From NCBI GenBank assembly GCA_029216955.1, contig JANAVB010010791.1, positions 9,179,593 through 9,243,592 on the forward strand: a DNA stretch of 64,000 nt, read 5' to 3'. The notes under the pieces were generated by a model. The model had not been told where the DNA came from and did not search any database. It saw nothing but the letters and a program-made list of their open reading frames with translations. This document shows, one piece after another, positions 23,977 through 36,401 of the stretch (within the stretch, counting starts at the first letter, position 1; each line of letters begins with the position of its first letter). Position numbers and translations under genes: made by a program. The stretch is from Iris pallida (taxonomy: Eukaryota > Streptophyta > Magnoliopsida > Asparagales > Iridaceae).

Positions 23977-25671
23977 TTAATTAATATTATTGATATTTAA
24001 AATTCCTAATTCTCGACGTAAATAATTTAAGCGATCTTCCGCTAAAGGTTTTGTAAAGATGTCAGCTAGTTGTTTCTCTGTGTCTACATATTCTAAATTA
24101 ATGTCTCCATTTGCTTGATGGTCTCTAAAAAAATGATGTCGACTCTCAATATGCTTAGTGCAAGAGTGACATACATGATTCTTAGTCAAGTTGATAGTGC
24201 TAGTATTATCACAAAAATGGGTATATGTGTGTAGTGTAAATCAAAGTCTTCTAAGGTTTGCTTCATCCATAAAATTTGTGCACAACAATGTCATGCGGCT
24301 ATATACTCAGCCTTAGTAGTCGATAATGCGACAAAATTTTTCCTTTTGCTAAACCAAGAGACTAGAGCCTTACCTAGGAAATGACACGTGACGCTAGTAC
24401 TTTTTCTATCCACTTTGCATCCAGCAAAATCAGCATCCAAATAACCGGTTAGGTCAAAGGACGTAGTTTTGGAATACCATAAGCAAACAAAAGAAGTGCC
24501 TTTAAGGTATCGAAAGATATGCTTAACTGCGCACATGTGTGATTTCTTAGGATTAGCTTGAAATTTTGCACACAAGCAAACAATAAATATTACATGAGGG
24601 CGACTAACAGTTAAATAGAGTAAACTACTAATTATACCTCAATACTTATTTATGCCGACAGGTTTGCCTTGTTCGTCTACATTGAGCTTGGTTGAAGTTA
24701 CCATTGGAGTGCTAAGAGGTTTGACGGATTCCAGATCAAACTTCTTTAGCAAATCTTTTATGTACTTGGCTTGATTGATGAACGTCCGATTGTTGGTTTG
24801 TTAGATTTACAGTCCAAGAAAGAATTTGAGTTCTTCCATCATGCTCATCTCAAACTCATTCTGCATACACTTAGATAATTCTTGACAGAGAGATTCATTA
24901 GTAGATCTAAAGATAATATCATCTACATAAATTTAACTTAAAAGAAGATTTACATTTAAAGACTATAAAAAGTGTTGTGTAAACCTTACCTTTTGAAAAA
25001 CTATTATCAAGCAAAAGGAGCTTAAACAGTCGTACCAAGCACGAGGGGCTTGTTTCAAATCTTATAGGGTTTCTTCAACTTGAATACATAATCCAGGTTT
25101 TTGAAATCAGTGAAACCTGGAGGTTGAGCTTCATACACTTCTTCTTTTATAAAACCGTTAAGAAATGCGCTCTTTACATCCATTTGAAAAAGTTTGAAAT
25201 TATAAAAAAATGCAAATGGATTCTTATCTTGCAACTGGGGCATAGGTCTCATTGTAGTCGATACCTTTCTTTTGTTGTATCCTTGAGCTACGAGTCGAGC
25301 CTTGTTACGAGTGACTAAACCATTCTCATTTATTTTATTTCGGAATACCCAACGGGTGCCAATGACAAGACGATCAATGGACTTGGGAATAAGTTCCCAA
25401 ACTTGATTCTTTTCAACTTGGTTTAGTTCGTCTTTGCATATCATCTAACCAATAGTTATCACTACATGCTTCTTCAATTGTCTTAGGTTCTAACTGTAAA
25501 ATAAATGTGACACAAGAAGCTATATCTCTGGTAGAGGAACGAGTACTTATGCTGTTGGTGATCTCACCTATTACCAAGTCCTTGGGGTGGTCAACCAAAA
25601 ACTTTATCCTTTTGGCAGACTCTCAAGGAACCTGGTTCTGGTTTCTAGTTTTATCGATGCCTTTTTTGGTA
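23977..25671 (-). pseudogene. pol: Copia I pol: RT and RNase H, broken
   Basis: On the minus strand: a pre-RT segment (DLVIGEITNSISTRSS), RT start ([29 protein letters not shown] at about 25280, [19 protein letters not shown] at about 25150), RT thumb (FDLESVKPLSTPM), then RNase H (GYLDADFAGCKVDRKST, ALSTTKAEYIAA, TKPLAEDRLNYLRRELGI). Parts of RT are lost, and stops and shifts lie near 24650, 24800 and 25050. The right edge is the CACTA end at 25672. It is clearly older than A and B. Confidence 0.9.
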
Positions 25672-26130
25672 CACTACAAGAAAATACAGTTTTATAATGG
25701 ATAAAAACCGTCATATATGACAATTTATGACGGTTTTTTTGAAGCATGCGACCGTCATGAACACGGGTGTGATAAAAGTATAGAAAAACTGTTATATATG
25801 ATATACACTTATACGACATTTTTTAATAAAAACGAGATAATTAAGTCAATTATATATAACACTAAATTTGAAAACGCCATTAATATTATCATTATATATA
25901 ACATATCTGTCCGAAAGCATTATGACTAAGACACATATATATAACGCTTGATAAAATGATCTGGTTCTGTAACTATTCATAAAATGTACATGAAACGTTA
26001 TAAAAAGAACTTATACATAACACTTTCTAACGTCCTATTCTGGTTATTCACACACATATATATCACCTGTCAAAGCTTATAATTCAATGCTTTACAAAAA
26101 ATATATGAATTTTTTGAGACTCACTGTGGT
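25672..26130. mobile_element. CACTA-like left end (fragment)
   Basis: It begins CACTACAAGAAAATACAG at 25672, preceded by GTA. Subterminal inverted motifs (AACCGTCATATATGAC, TATGACGGTTTTT) and several TATAACR motifs follow to about 26060. No right terminus is seen before the LINE fragment, so the element is truncated or contains later insertions. Confidence 0.6.
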
Positions 26131-26401
26131 CCTCCGTTCCAACCGTTTCGAGGATGTCAAATTTATTGTTTAAGACGATTCCTGAAGATGATGAAGGGTC
26201 GGGAACTCTAGTCTGGGAGGTAGATTTCTGGGAGTGAAATTGGTGACGACTGTGACTGGCACTAGAGTCGAACCGAAGGTGGCAGTGTGGCAGGCCTCTT
26301 TCTTCTTTAATTTTGGATGGGGACTTGAGAGGATAGGGGACTTGAGCTTATTGTTTGGTTGGGGGTGGCAGTGTATCGGGCCTCTTTCTTCTTTAATTTT
26401 G

Positions 26402-28115
26402 GATAGGCTCTGTAGCGTCACTCAAAGGAGTGGCCGTGCATGTGGCAGTGCTTGCAGAAGACAATGTTATTATCGTAAATAATACGTTATGTGTACGTTT
26501 TATTCCCGAAGGATATTTGGATGAAGTTGGGAAGCTCTTTGGTCAGATCAACCTCTATGTACAGTTTAGCGTAGTTAGCTTTGGAAAGGGTACACGTTTC
26601 ATCCGCCAGGGCGACGAAAGTTCCCAAGGAGTTGGCTATTCTATACAACGCGACGGAGACGAAGCACATCTGCGGTAGATTCGACAGAGTGATCCAGATC
26701 GACGCAATCGTCGAATCCTCCTTAGTATTAAATTCTTGAGACCATTTCTCAATCTTCATGATGTAGAGTCAATTTTTGCGGAGCCTCTGGACCAAACGAT
26801 CTTATGGTCTCCTTCCAAAGATAGAAAAAGAAAAAAATGTTTGAGGTCAAATGGGGCAACCCTGTAGACTGATGAATGTCCCCAAGTGGCTATGACTTCT
26901 TGCATTCGAGTCAGCTTCGGGCAGCCTATGGGAAATTTGAGAATGAAAGTGAGGGTGAATTGCTCTGAGAGGGTTTCCATGGACGAAAATGGTATGTTGA
27001 TGTCTAGGGCTTCCGGAGAGGCAGAAGGATCAAAATCCTGAAGCTCCACATCGAAAATAATGAGGGAGTTCTTCAAGGTCAGGCCTCACTGATGTGCATA
27101 GCTGGGGCAGATGGGGGGTTTGACCGTCGGGCTGGCGTAGGGATCACATCGCCAGGGGGTGCGTGCAAGAGGAAGGCGCACCAGCAGAGGAGGGAGACGG
27201 TGGACGAAGGGGCGCGGAGGCTCCGACCATACTAGGTGCAGGAGGAGGGCCGATGATAGATAATAAGTCAGCTACAGCATGCAGAAAAGTGTGCACGACG
27301 GAAGGCGCTAGGGGCGCCAGCTCCTGAGTGGCGCCATCAGACCCGGAAGGGAGGGGAGGGTACGTGCCACCAGAGGTGAGCGTGGTAGGCTTGGCGCCAA
27401 CGAGCACCAGAAGGGAAGAGTGGCCGACGCCAACCGCAAAGGACCTTGGTGGTGCAAGAGCGCGCACGCCGGTCTACGCCAAGGACTGATGCTCCAAACC
27501 AGAGGGTCACACGCCAACCGAAGAACGCACGGCCGACCCAGTGCCAAAAGGCGCTAGGAGAGAAACTACACCAAGCCCAGGGAAGCTCATGCTAAATGCA
27601 GAGAAGGAGGGAAATTCAAAATTTAAAATTCGAATGGGTGGCTGGACGGCTGAAGGACAGAAGGAGAGGATAAAACAAGGGCCAGTGAGGCAGTAGTGAG
27701 GAACTGGCAGTCACCGTCATACGGCAACAGCGGGGGAGCCGCAGTCAGCTGAGGGGAGCGGACGGGGCCAAGGCCAGCGGGAGCCGAAAAATGCTCGGGG
27801 GCGGGGGCCCCCACCATCGTCGGGGATGACAGCTGGTGGGAAGCCACACCAGCCCAGCCGACCAGGAAACCGAGCTGGAAAGGAGAGAGCGGGAAGAGTA
27901 GCAAGGGGTGGAGGGGGAGTGGCGGAGGGGGGGTGTACGGATGGTGAACGTAGAGGGAGGCGGCAGGCGAAGTAGGTCGGGAAGGGTCGGGGGAGGCCGA
28001 GAAGAGTGAGCAATTCCGACGGCCAAGGGGCCGATACGCCATAGGCGGAGAGCTCCGTCACTGTGGCAGGTACAGACGAAGGGGCCGGGGCCGACTCAGG
28101 AGGGGGACACCCCAA
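26402..28115 (-). pseudogene. L1-type LINE ORF1 (DUF4283 with zinc knuckle), broken
   Basis: The minus strand encodes a Pro-rich, GC-rich N-terminal region (about 27144-28115, open in several frames). Then comes the DUF4283 RNA-binding-like domain in two pieces: LTFILKFPIGCPKL...IATWGHSSVYR and HKIVWSRG (26756-27076), and IASIWITLSNLPQMCF...LYIEVDLTKELP (26487-26759). A CCHC-like knuckle CKHCHMHGHSFE follows at about 26405-26455 after an in-frame stop. This domain order is that of plant L1 ORF1, which coats LINE RNA. The frame breaks at about 26757 and 27080. No ORF2 follows on this strand; the LINE ORF2 at 32858 is on the opposite strand and is a different copy. Confidence 0.8.
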
Positions 28116-28150
28116 ACGGGAACGAAGAAGAGGGAGCTCTAGAAAACATT

Positions 28151-28238
<88 letters not shown>

Positions 28239-28250
28239 TTATATATATTT

Positions 28251-28292
<42 letters not shown>
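28151..28292 (+). repeat. (TA)n, (T)n and (TA)n microsatellite
   Basis: About 70 bases of TA, 20 of T, then about 40 more of TA, between the LINE fragment and the LTR. Confidence 0.97.
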
Positions 28293-28293
<1 letters not shown>

Positions 28294-28305
28294 ATATACA
28301 TATAA

Positions 28306-29844
28306 ATTATATGGATATTCGTATATGTGAATATATGATGGTATGTAGGTTGGGCTTGGCATATGGTGTCTTGGTAAACCAAGGACATGGGGTGCATTGA
28401 TGCATGGGTAGATATAGGTAGCTATCTAGGGTATTGATCTGGATTGACTAACCTTGACTTAGTTTGAATTCCTTGACCTAGAATTAGCCTAGAAGAATAT
28501 AATTAGTACATCTAAACACACTGTTTACTCTAGAACAACAAATAACTTTATATATCTCAATATAGGTTTGTGTGACACCACCTTGGGCATCGATCTTCAT
28601 TCACTGCTCTAGACGACAGATGAGTACATTCTCTGATAGTTTTTATTTACTTGATGATTATTATGATTCAACTTCTAGTATAGTTCTATTTGATTCTCTA
28701 TCACAACATGGATTGGTATTCTAGATTCGTTCATTTTTGACACATGTATTTAACTTGTTTAGCCCCTACTACTAGAACTACTCACTAGAACCACCTACTG
28801 GAAACACCTACAAGCACCACTTACCTTTTGGCTAGACTCATACTCTATTTATGTGTCATGATATAGATTCACTTGTACTTATCAGGGCAGGAAAATAGTT
28901 GAGTAGATATGTAAACATTTCCAATCATACTAGAACTACCCCCACAAGAAAGATAGCCATTGCCGCTAGGCCAAACGTGCGACGTGCCATATTCACTACA
29001 AGTCTAATCGTTACAGATAGCCGTCGTATGCTTACCAAGCGTACTATGTGTCGTATTTATCCCTAGCCATTTACATGTCGAACTAGGTAGTTCAAAACAC
29101 ACTGGATTAGCGTCTTGTACTAGGTTAACATTTGTGTCATGTTATACTTATTGGACTCACATCACATTGTTCTAGTTTTGCTATCTCTATTTACAGTCTT
29201 CCTTGCCATGTTCTTCTGATTCACTGTAGTACTTTTCTTGTTCTTTAAGTAACTGCTATTCTAATTCAATTCCTGTCTCAAACTTTCCACGTTCATCAAG
29301 TATTATTGTCTATAACTACTTTATATTTTTTGTCATTTATTTGGAAATGCTAGAGGGGATGTGCTCGTTCCATCCTGACTGGATTTTCTTCTAGATGATT
29401 GCTTAGAGGATCCGTGTCCTACCTACTACGAATCTGAGTAGGGGATAGCTACCTTGGGTCCTGATTCTTAGGTGTGATCACCGGGAGACTAAGTACTAGA
29501 TTTGGCTTTGTGTTAGTTTCATTGTTAGAACTTTTGGCTTGTGTTGTAATGATAATTTTGTCATTATATTTGAGATTTGATTTTGGATATTATTTCAGTT
29601 GTTGTTGTTGAGTCTTTATAGTTATTTAGACTTCTTTGATATTTTATCCTATTTTAGACTGTGATTGAGTATTTACTACATTATTATACTTGGCCTCCAT
29701 TCGGAGTTGAGATCTATGACAGGTATATTATATCTTGTGTGAGTTGTTAGTTAGCGACCTAGACAGCGTTCTCCCGCCAATTCTGCGGCGTAGGCTGGGC
29801 GGTGTTACGCACTCGTGCCCCTATATCGGGTACAGGTCATGACA
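28306..29844 (+). repeat. Gypsy-type LTR, plus orientation, 5' edge lost
   Basis: It ends ...CGGGTACAGGTCATGACA at 29844. The last 150 bases are the reverse complement of the start of the LTR at 14739, sharing TGCGGCGTAGGCTGG. The 3' junction lies inside the RNase H region of gypsy E. The 5' edge is obscured by the microsatellite. With no matching interior beside it, it is probably a solo or broken LTR. Confidence 0.6.
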
Positions 29845-30633
29845 GTTTCTGCCTCATATTCAAGTCCTTCTGAGTGAAGACATACTTTTATGATTTGTAA
29901 AGATCTCCACTCGCTCCCCGTATACATAATGCCCCCAAAGCTTCAACGCAAAGATCACTACGGCAAGCTCCAAATCGTGAGTATGATATTTTTTCTCATG
30001 AATCCTCAATTGTCTAGAAGCATAAGCTACAACCTTCCCATGCTGCATCAATACACATCCCAATCCTTTTTCGAAAGCATCTCTATAGATCACAAACCCT
30101 CCGAATCCAGATGGAATCATCAAGATGGGTGTAGTGGTCAGGCGCTTCTTCAACTCATCAAATGTTGTTTGGAACTCCTCAGTCCACACGAACTCCTGCT
30201 CCTTGTGGGTCAACCAAGTTATCGGTTCTGCAATCCTCGTAAAGTTCTCTACAAACCTTTGGTAATATTCGTCAAGCCTAAGAAAACTTCTCACCTCAGA
30301 TGCATTGGTCGGAAGAGGCTACGTCTCTACTGCAGATATGTTGGCTAGATCTACAAAAATGCCTTCTTTCGAGACAACATATCCAAGGAAAGAAACATGG
30401 TCTAAAGAACTCGCATTTGCTCAGTTTAGCATAGAGCCTCTCGTTCCTCAGTGTCTCCAAAGTAATCCACAAATGCTGCTCGTGCTTCTCCCAGTTTTTC
30501 GAGTACACCAAAATATTATCGACAAAAACAACCATAAACTGATCCAAATATTGGTGGAATACTCTGTTCATCAAATTCATGAACACTGCTGGCACATTTG
30601 TCAACCTGAAAGGCATCACTAAGAACACATAAT
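29845..30633 (-). pseudogene. pol: Ty3/gypsy pol remnant (element E): RT and RNase H
   Basis: The minus strand reads [33 protein letters not shown] (the RT active-site loop, with Asn where the second catalytic Asp is expected), [16 protein letters not shown], then after a frameshift [69 protein letters not shown] and [12 protein letters not shown]. It is cut on both sides by LTR edges: at 29844 after NMRQ and at 30634 before NYVFLVMPF. Both cuts fall inside continuous pol sequence, so the two LTRs inserted into it. Not functional. Confidence 0.9.
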
Positions 30634-32445
30634 TGTCATGCCCCGATTCGCCGACTCATTCGTCCTCACTTTAACGCAAGACGAATCGATCGTCCTCGCT
30701 GGGACATGATGTCATACATGTCTAATTTGGACTTGTATAAGGCAAGTATGTGCATTTGATAATTCTTTTGAAACAACAAATTGAAATTAAACAATATAGA
30801 GAGTTGAAGACACATTATAGGAAGAAATAAGCTTTTCATTGATAAAACTTGCAAAGTATGTGCAACATTATTTCTATATTACATATGCCGTTGCGGGTAC
30901 ATTCTTTGAAACACAAAAAAAGACTTTCGACAAGCTGTCATGAAATAATCCTTATCGTTCCATACATTCATGCCCCTTTATACATTTGAGAAAAAGCCTT
31001 TGATCTGAATTGGGCTTCAAAATACTTCAAAATTTGAGAGCTATGAGCCGCCTCCCGTTCTTCAGCTTCAGCTTAGTCTAGTGCTCCGCAGTGCGCTCGT
31101 TATCTTAATAGTTGGGGGCTACCACACTTGCTAGTGAGCGGAATGAACCCACTTGTCCAAACCGGCACTGCTTATTAAGGATTTCAAGCATTCAAAGTGA
31201 TATTTCTATTTAGAACTATATGAGTTGCAGTTCTTATCGAAGGCATAGTTTAAAGCAGTAAACAACATAACCATTTTCAATGAATCTTACCATGACCGTG
31301 CTCCTTCCTGCATAAAAAAAATATAATACTTACCACCTGCACAAGAAAATAGGTGAGCATGCTATCTATTTTTATATGTCATCATTGGTGTTACGACACC
31401 ACTAGGGACAACTCTCAATAGTATTGTAAGATGCCTTACAGTCCAGGTTACGAGCCTAACTGGGGATCTCGCAATGCCTCGAACAAAACAAGAATCTCAA
31501 ATTCCCCTAGATTAATTCGATCCCGGCATGCCTAGATACCGCATCAAGGAAACAATACCTTGTGTACAAGTTGTCCATGACCATGCAGTTGTATGAACAG
31601 TTTAAGCTAGGAAAGATAATACACAAACAAAGTTTAGTAGTAAAAATTTATGTCTCATGTAATAATTCATCAATTTTCCTTAAATCCGTATGTTCAATTT
31701 GGCGACTCGCAAGTACCAAATACTCTGAGGCACCGTACCACAGATCGATGTTTTGATGTCCTTTATTTTAATAGTTTTTCGATTCTCGCCACGATGCGAG
31801 GTGCTAAGTTAATATCTCTAGGCCTATCTATCCTAGTTACGTTATAGTTATTCTACGTTCTTTCTCGATTTGAATGTGGGACTTGAAATTTGTTGGCATG
31901 AAGGAGTAAAAATGAAGGGGCCGAACCACCCACGTAAAAGAAATGCGCCGCTAGTAGGAGAACGCTTCGCGACGATCAAATGTCAGTTATACGAACTCCT
32001 ACAATGGCAATAATATCATATCAAAATTCCTCCTTCAATCTTTTCCCTTCGAAATTTCCAAAAGGCACATTTAGAAATCGACGCGAAAGCACACTCATAA
32101 AAACCAAGCAGCAAAACATCCAGAAAACCAAGAAAACCAATAGCAGACCGGTCTTGTCACTCTCATTAGAGCTCATTTTCCAAGATACTGTCCGGTGCAT
32201 CCAGGACTTATTCCAACAGAAGTCGATCTATTAGTTGGAAATATTTTCATATCATTCATCCAAATTGATTTTTTGATGTCCAATGCTTTTTGTATACCAA
32301 ACTCGCTATTGAGTCAGACTAGTCTTCTATGTTTTCGACCATGTTTGACTTGCCATGAGCCTATTATATAGTGCTTTGCCTCAACGGGAGTAGGGCACTA
32401 CATAATATACCAGTAAAAAAAAGTTTTATCCCGAAACATACAACA
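30634..32445 (-). repeat. LTR of gypsy element H, minus orientation
   Basis: The left edge TGTCATGCCCCG starts exactly where pol E is interrupted. The right edge is uncertain; TGTTGTATG read on the minus strand at 32445 is the best candidate, giving about 1.8 kb. The chromodomain of a minus-strand gypsy lies just right of it (32478-32696), as expected for a 3' LTR. No coding signal inside. Confidence 0.6.
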
Positions 32446-32477
32446 AGGGTCTGACCTTAATCAACGAATAGTAAAGG

Positions 32478-32710
32478 TTATTTCTCCTTCATTTTTGACT
32501 CTAGATCACAAGTCGACTCCTCAACAGAATGGTTGTGCCACAGCCCGCAAACCAAAAACATCGACCGATTTTGCAGGACTTTTTCTTTTTGATCCATAAT
32601 TTGTACGGGCTCTTCTGAGTATGATAGATTGGCATGCAGCTTCAACTGATCGAAGCTAACAATATGACTTGGATCATGCACGTACTTTCGAACCATCGCT
32701 GGACAGCAAT
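32478..32710 (-). pseudogene. Gypsy H chromodomain fragment
   Basis: The minus strand encodes VRKYVHDPSHIVSFDQLKL, PVQIMDQKEKVLQNRSM and HNHSVEESTCDLESKMKEK, the C-terminal chromodomain of a gypsy integrase. It differs in sequence from J's tail. It is cut upstream by the 5' end of LINE G. As it lies on the RT side of E, it cannot be the tail of E and must belong to another element. Confidence 0.85.
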
Positions 32711-32715
32711 AGTCC

Positions 32716-32863
32716 CCTCGGAAGAATCTGAAGACAACAGACCACCTTGTTACCTAGGAGACTCCAAAAAAAAAAAAATCGCATCATCCCCCTGTAGTTC
32801 CTAGAGTCACTAGATCCACCTCCAAAGCGACAACAGCTTCTACTCCGTCCTCCACTCATGATT
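32716..32863 (+). pseudogene. LINE G ORF1, C-terminal end
   Basis: A basic tail (KKSHHPPVVPRVTRSTSKAT...SSTHD) runs to a TAA at 32861-32863. Tails of this type end plant L1 ORF1 proteins. Its stop overlaps the ORF2 start in the string ATGATTAA. Confidence 0.55.
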
Positions 32864-35800
32864 AAGATGCTATGCTGTAATGTGAGAGGTATAGCTCGGC
32901 TTTTAAAAGGCTCAAGTCCCTTTGTAGATCTCATAAAATTTCTCTGGTAATTATTATTGAACCAAAAGAGTCTGTCGACAAGCTCCTAACCTATCAGATG
33001 ATGGAAGGTTTCCATAGCTCTTATTCTAGCCCTAAAAAGAATATTTGGGTGATGGTCTGATTTGATACTATGCTCTCACTTGTAGACTCTTTTGAGCAAT
33101 CCCTTACCCTTACGATCTCCAATCCTATGCTTCCCTCTATGGCCATGTTATCTGCTATGTATGGCAGCAACAGTAAATAAGGCATGCGCCTTTTCTGGGA
33201 ACACTTGGTTAGTAGGGACTTTAATGCAGTCACACGATTGGATGAGAAGTTTAGAGGACTACCTCCTAGCGCCGTCTCTTTGAATGAGTTTATCAATTTT
33301 CAATTGTCTGCGAGACTTTCTGAAATTCCTTTCTCTGGTAGCTGCGTCACGCGGGTTAATTGCCAAAGTGGACTCCGAAGCCGGGATCTAGGTCGGACCG
33401 AGTTTTTCTTGATGCAAATGTTTGGATTGGACCCCACTCTCCATGATTTCTTACCTAAATAGATCGGAGTCTAATCATGCCCCATGCTCATATCTCTATC
33501 TAGTGAGATGCCTGATTCTCACAAACCCTTTTGTTTTCTATACTTCTGGAAGGAGCACGAGGAATTCATATATGTTATGACGGAGACATGGGAGTCCACA
33601 GACCACGCAAATTGCTTACTGAAGGTTGGGTTGCGACTGGATGCTACCGGGAAGGCTTTTTCCAAATGGAGCCACTCTATATACAGGGACATATTTTAAG
33701 AGGTCAAGAAAGCTGTGGATGAAGTAAAAGTGGTAGAGGCTGCTTATGAAGTTGATCCTTCTCTTTGTCCATAGTGGCTATCACGAGGGCTCGACTAAAG
33801 CAAAGACTCAGGATAGAGGATGCATTTTGGAAACAAAAGGCTAGGGTCTGGGATAGAAATACAAAGTTCTATTATTCATGTGTGTCTTCCAAATGACGGC
33901 GACAACACATGCACCCCATCACTACAGATGAGGGAAATACCTTATTCAGCTCTAGGAGATTCAAGAGGCTACTAATGACTACTATAGCAAGGTATTTTCC
34001 CACCACCCTGTAACTATGCAAGAAGACTACCTCGATCATATTCCTTCCATAATCTCTCAAGAGGGCAACAATGCTCTTATTGAAAATCCTTCAATTGAAG
34101 AACTTTTGATATTGTTAAAGGCTTGGATCCTAGCAGTGGGCCAGGCCCGGATGGGTTACCTAGCTCTTCTATCACTATTGTTGGACTGTGAAAGGGAATG
34201 ACATCCTAGATGCGATCCATATGTTCATGGATGGTTTCTTTCTGCCCAGGACTTTCCCGAGTATTTTTCTGCTCCCTATCCCAAAGAAGAACGACCCTAA
34301 GTTCCTTCAAGACTATAGGCCAATAAGCTTATGTATCTTTGTTAACAAGATTATCTTGAAGCTCTTGTCCAGAAGACTCGTTAGTGTTCTCTCTCAGATT
34401 ATATGGCAGGAGAAAAGTAGGTTTGTTAAAGGCATAAAAATCATTGACAACATCATCCTAGCTCAAGAAATGATCTAGGTGTTGCACCATAAGCACCAGG
34501 GTGGCAATGTCGTAGTCAAATTGGATATAAGCAAGGCTTAAGATCGCATAAGTTGGGCATTTCTCCTTCGAGTTCTTCAAAACTTCGACTTATGTGATTA
34601 GCGGTTGACAATGTTTAGTTCTCTACTTTTATTAACTGTCGATTATCGGGTTTCTTCCAGGGCTTCTGTGGGATACAATAAGGTGACCCGATTTCCCTAT
34701 CCCTGTTTATCATTGATGTAGAGGCTCTTAGCAAAAGACTCATACAGTTAAATTCCTCCCCTAGATATTACGGCTATTACTCCCCTAGAGGATGTCTACA
34801 TATATCTATCATAGCTTATGCGGATGATGTCCTTGTCTTGTCCATGGTCGACATCCGCTGAATCTAAAAAATCATGAAAGTTATTAGTTAGTATGAAACT
34901 AATTTAGGACAGAAGGTAAATAGTGCCGAGTCAGCTATTTCTTATCATCAGAGATTACTCCTATCTGGATGGTGGAGATCCCAGAGGTGACTCCTATCCA
35001 GCTCCAAAACCCCCCTTCTACTATCTGGGATGTCCTCTCGTCGTTTGTAGAAGAAACGTCACCATGTACACTGACTTAATTGATAAAATTAGGTTTTGTA
35101 TCTCTGGATGGAACAACAAGGTGCTTTCTTACGGGGTTTGGCTGGTCCTTATCAAGTCAGTGCTTCATCTATCCCTGTTTATTGTCTGGCAGCAAGCAAC
35201 CCACCTAAAATAGTCCTTAATTCCATGGAAAGTATGTTTGATGGATTTCTATGGGGCTCCAAAGATGGTATCAATAAATGATCATGGCTCAACTGGGGTA
35301 GAGTCTCCAGGCCCAAGGAAGAATGTGGTCTAGGCGTTCGACGGCAGGCTGACCTGATGGATCCTCTCACAGTGAAGCTCTGGTGGAAACTTAGCTCTAT
35401 AAACTCTCTCTTAACAAAGTATATGCAAGCTAAATACAGCTTCCACACACATCCTTCTCAGGTTGAGATCACATCGGCTGCTTCTAATGTATGGCAGAGG
35501 CTTCTTTATCGTCGTCAGTTGGGGGAAAGACAATTCTATAGTAGGACGGAGACTTTTCTAGTGGTCGCTTACATCTACGGGTACGTTCAATATCCCTACA
35601 AAGTGGGAGTCGATTCGATCCTACTTTCCATCCAATCCCTCATACCAAAATGTCTGGAATCCTTGCATACCTGCCAAATGGTCGGTGCTCCTATGGAGGA
35701 TTTTGTGGAACAAGTTGCCAACAGACGATATCATCCAAAGTCTGCGCTTTTCACTGGCGTCGGCATGCCATTGCTACTTCCCATGTTCTACAGAGACAAT

Positions 35801-35990
35801 TGCCCATATTTTTTTGGAACGGGGAGCTCATGAAATGGGTTTGGAAGTTCTTTCAGGCAGCCTTCAGGATTCGGGGAGGGGGTTCCGGTATCCTTACAAG
35901 ATTTCATGTTTGGTGGCGTCGACAGCAAAAACTTATCAAGCAGATAGTAGTCAGAGCAATTTGCTGGGTTTTCTGAAAAAAATATGAACA
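32858..35990 (+). pseudogene. LINE G ORF2: endonuclease, RT and C-terminal zinc region, broken
   Basis: Start MIKMLCCNVRGIAR (endonuclease strand 1, with NVRGI). Then RDFNAVTRLDEKFRGLPP (endonuclease D-N motif, first residue R where G is usual), FWKEHEEFI, LPIPKKNDPKFLQDYRPISLC and LDISKA (RT), AYADDVLVL (RT catalytic YADD kept, about 34810), the thumb region GWNNKVLSYGVWLVLIKSVLHL, GFLWGS, RPKEECGLGVR and LKLWWKL-like block, and a zf-RVT region (LPTDDIIQS ... TETIAHIFLE, about 35700). At least five frameshifts and several stops. An intact enzyme would nick DNA and prime reverse transcription on it; this one is dead. Confidence 0.92.
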
Positions 35991-36180
35991 AGTAGAGGTA
36001 TGAAGCTTATTGCTATCAACGAATTCAACTTATTGCAGAGGTTAGGATGCAAATTAGAAAGGTGATGATTCTGTGTAGACACTCCAATATCTTGAATGCA
36101 TATAATGTCATAAGGATGGGATAGATTTTGTAATGGCAGCATGTTGATGGTCTAAATAAAAAGGTGTTTTTAAAAAAAAT

Positions 36181-36401
36181 ATGCATATATTATAGAAACC
36201 CGTAGGACTAATTAGCCGCATGTAAAATCACTTGCTTGTAACCTGTTTCCTTCAGTTAGTAGCTGAGGACATAGACTGTCTTGGTGCGTGGTCCAGCCTA
36301 CGTCCTTGATTGGTTGTCAGGTTTGATCATTGTGCTACGACATTCTATGGACCAAAGTTGTAACACAAAAGCCAATAACCTAACTAGATTTATAGGATGT
36401 A
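36181..36401 (+). repeat. Scrap of a J/K-type LTR
   Basis: The stretch TTAGTAGCTGAGGACATAG, then GTGCGTGGTCCA (36257-36297), resembles LTR K near 61564-61606 (TTAGTAGCCGAGGAACATAG, GTACGTGGTCCA). It is interrupted by the CACTA left end at 36402. Confidence 0.45.

Larger units (their letters stand above)
17197..25671 (-). mobile_element. Old copia element I (Sirevirus-like), minus strand, truncated
   Basis: On the minus strand from right to left: RT, RNase H, linker with GC-rich palindromic motifs, ORF3, a purine tract and an LTR start (TGTTGGCCC) at 17537. The order equals A and B, but the sequence is much more diverged. It is cut at 25672 by a CACTA end inside RT and at about 17196 by another. 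A hAT element sits in its ORF3. gag, integrase and the 5' LTR are absent. Confidence 0.8.
32716..36180 (+). mobile_element. L1-type LINE G, 5'-truncated, with A-rich tail
   Basis: It contains the end of ORF1, a whole but broken ORF2, a short 3' untranslated region with AATAAA at about 36156, and an A-rich end at about 36168-36180. The 5' edge is set by where H's chromodomain stops. I could not find a target duplication. Confidence 0.75.

Noticed and set aside
27144..28115. Possible host Pro-rich protein gene on the minus strand.
   Set aside because: It directly precedes a LINE DUF4283 domain on the same strand and is better explained as the variable N-terminal part of LINE ORF1.
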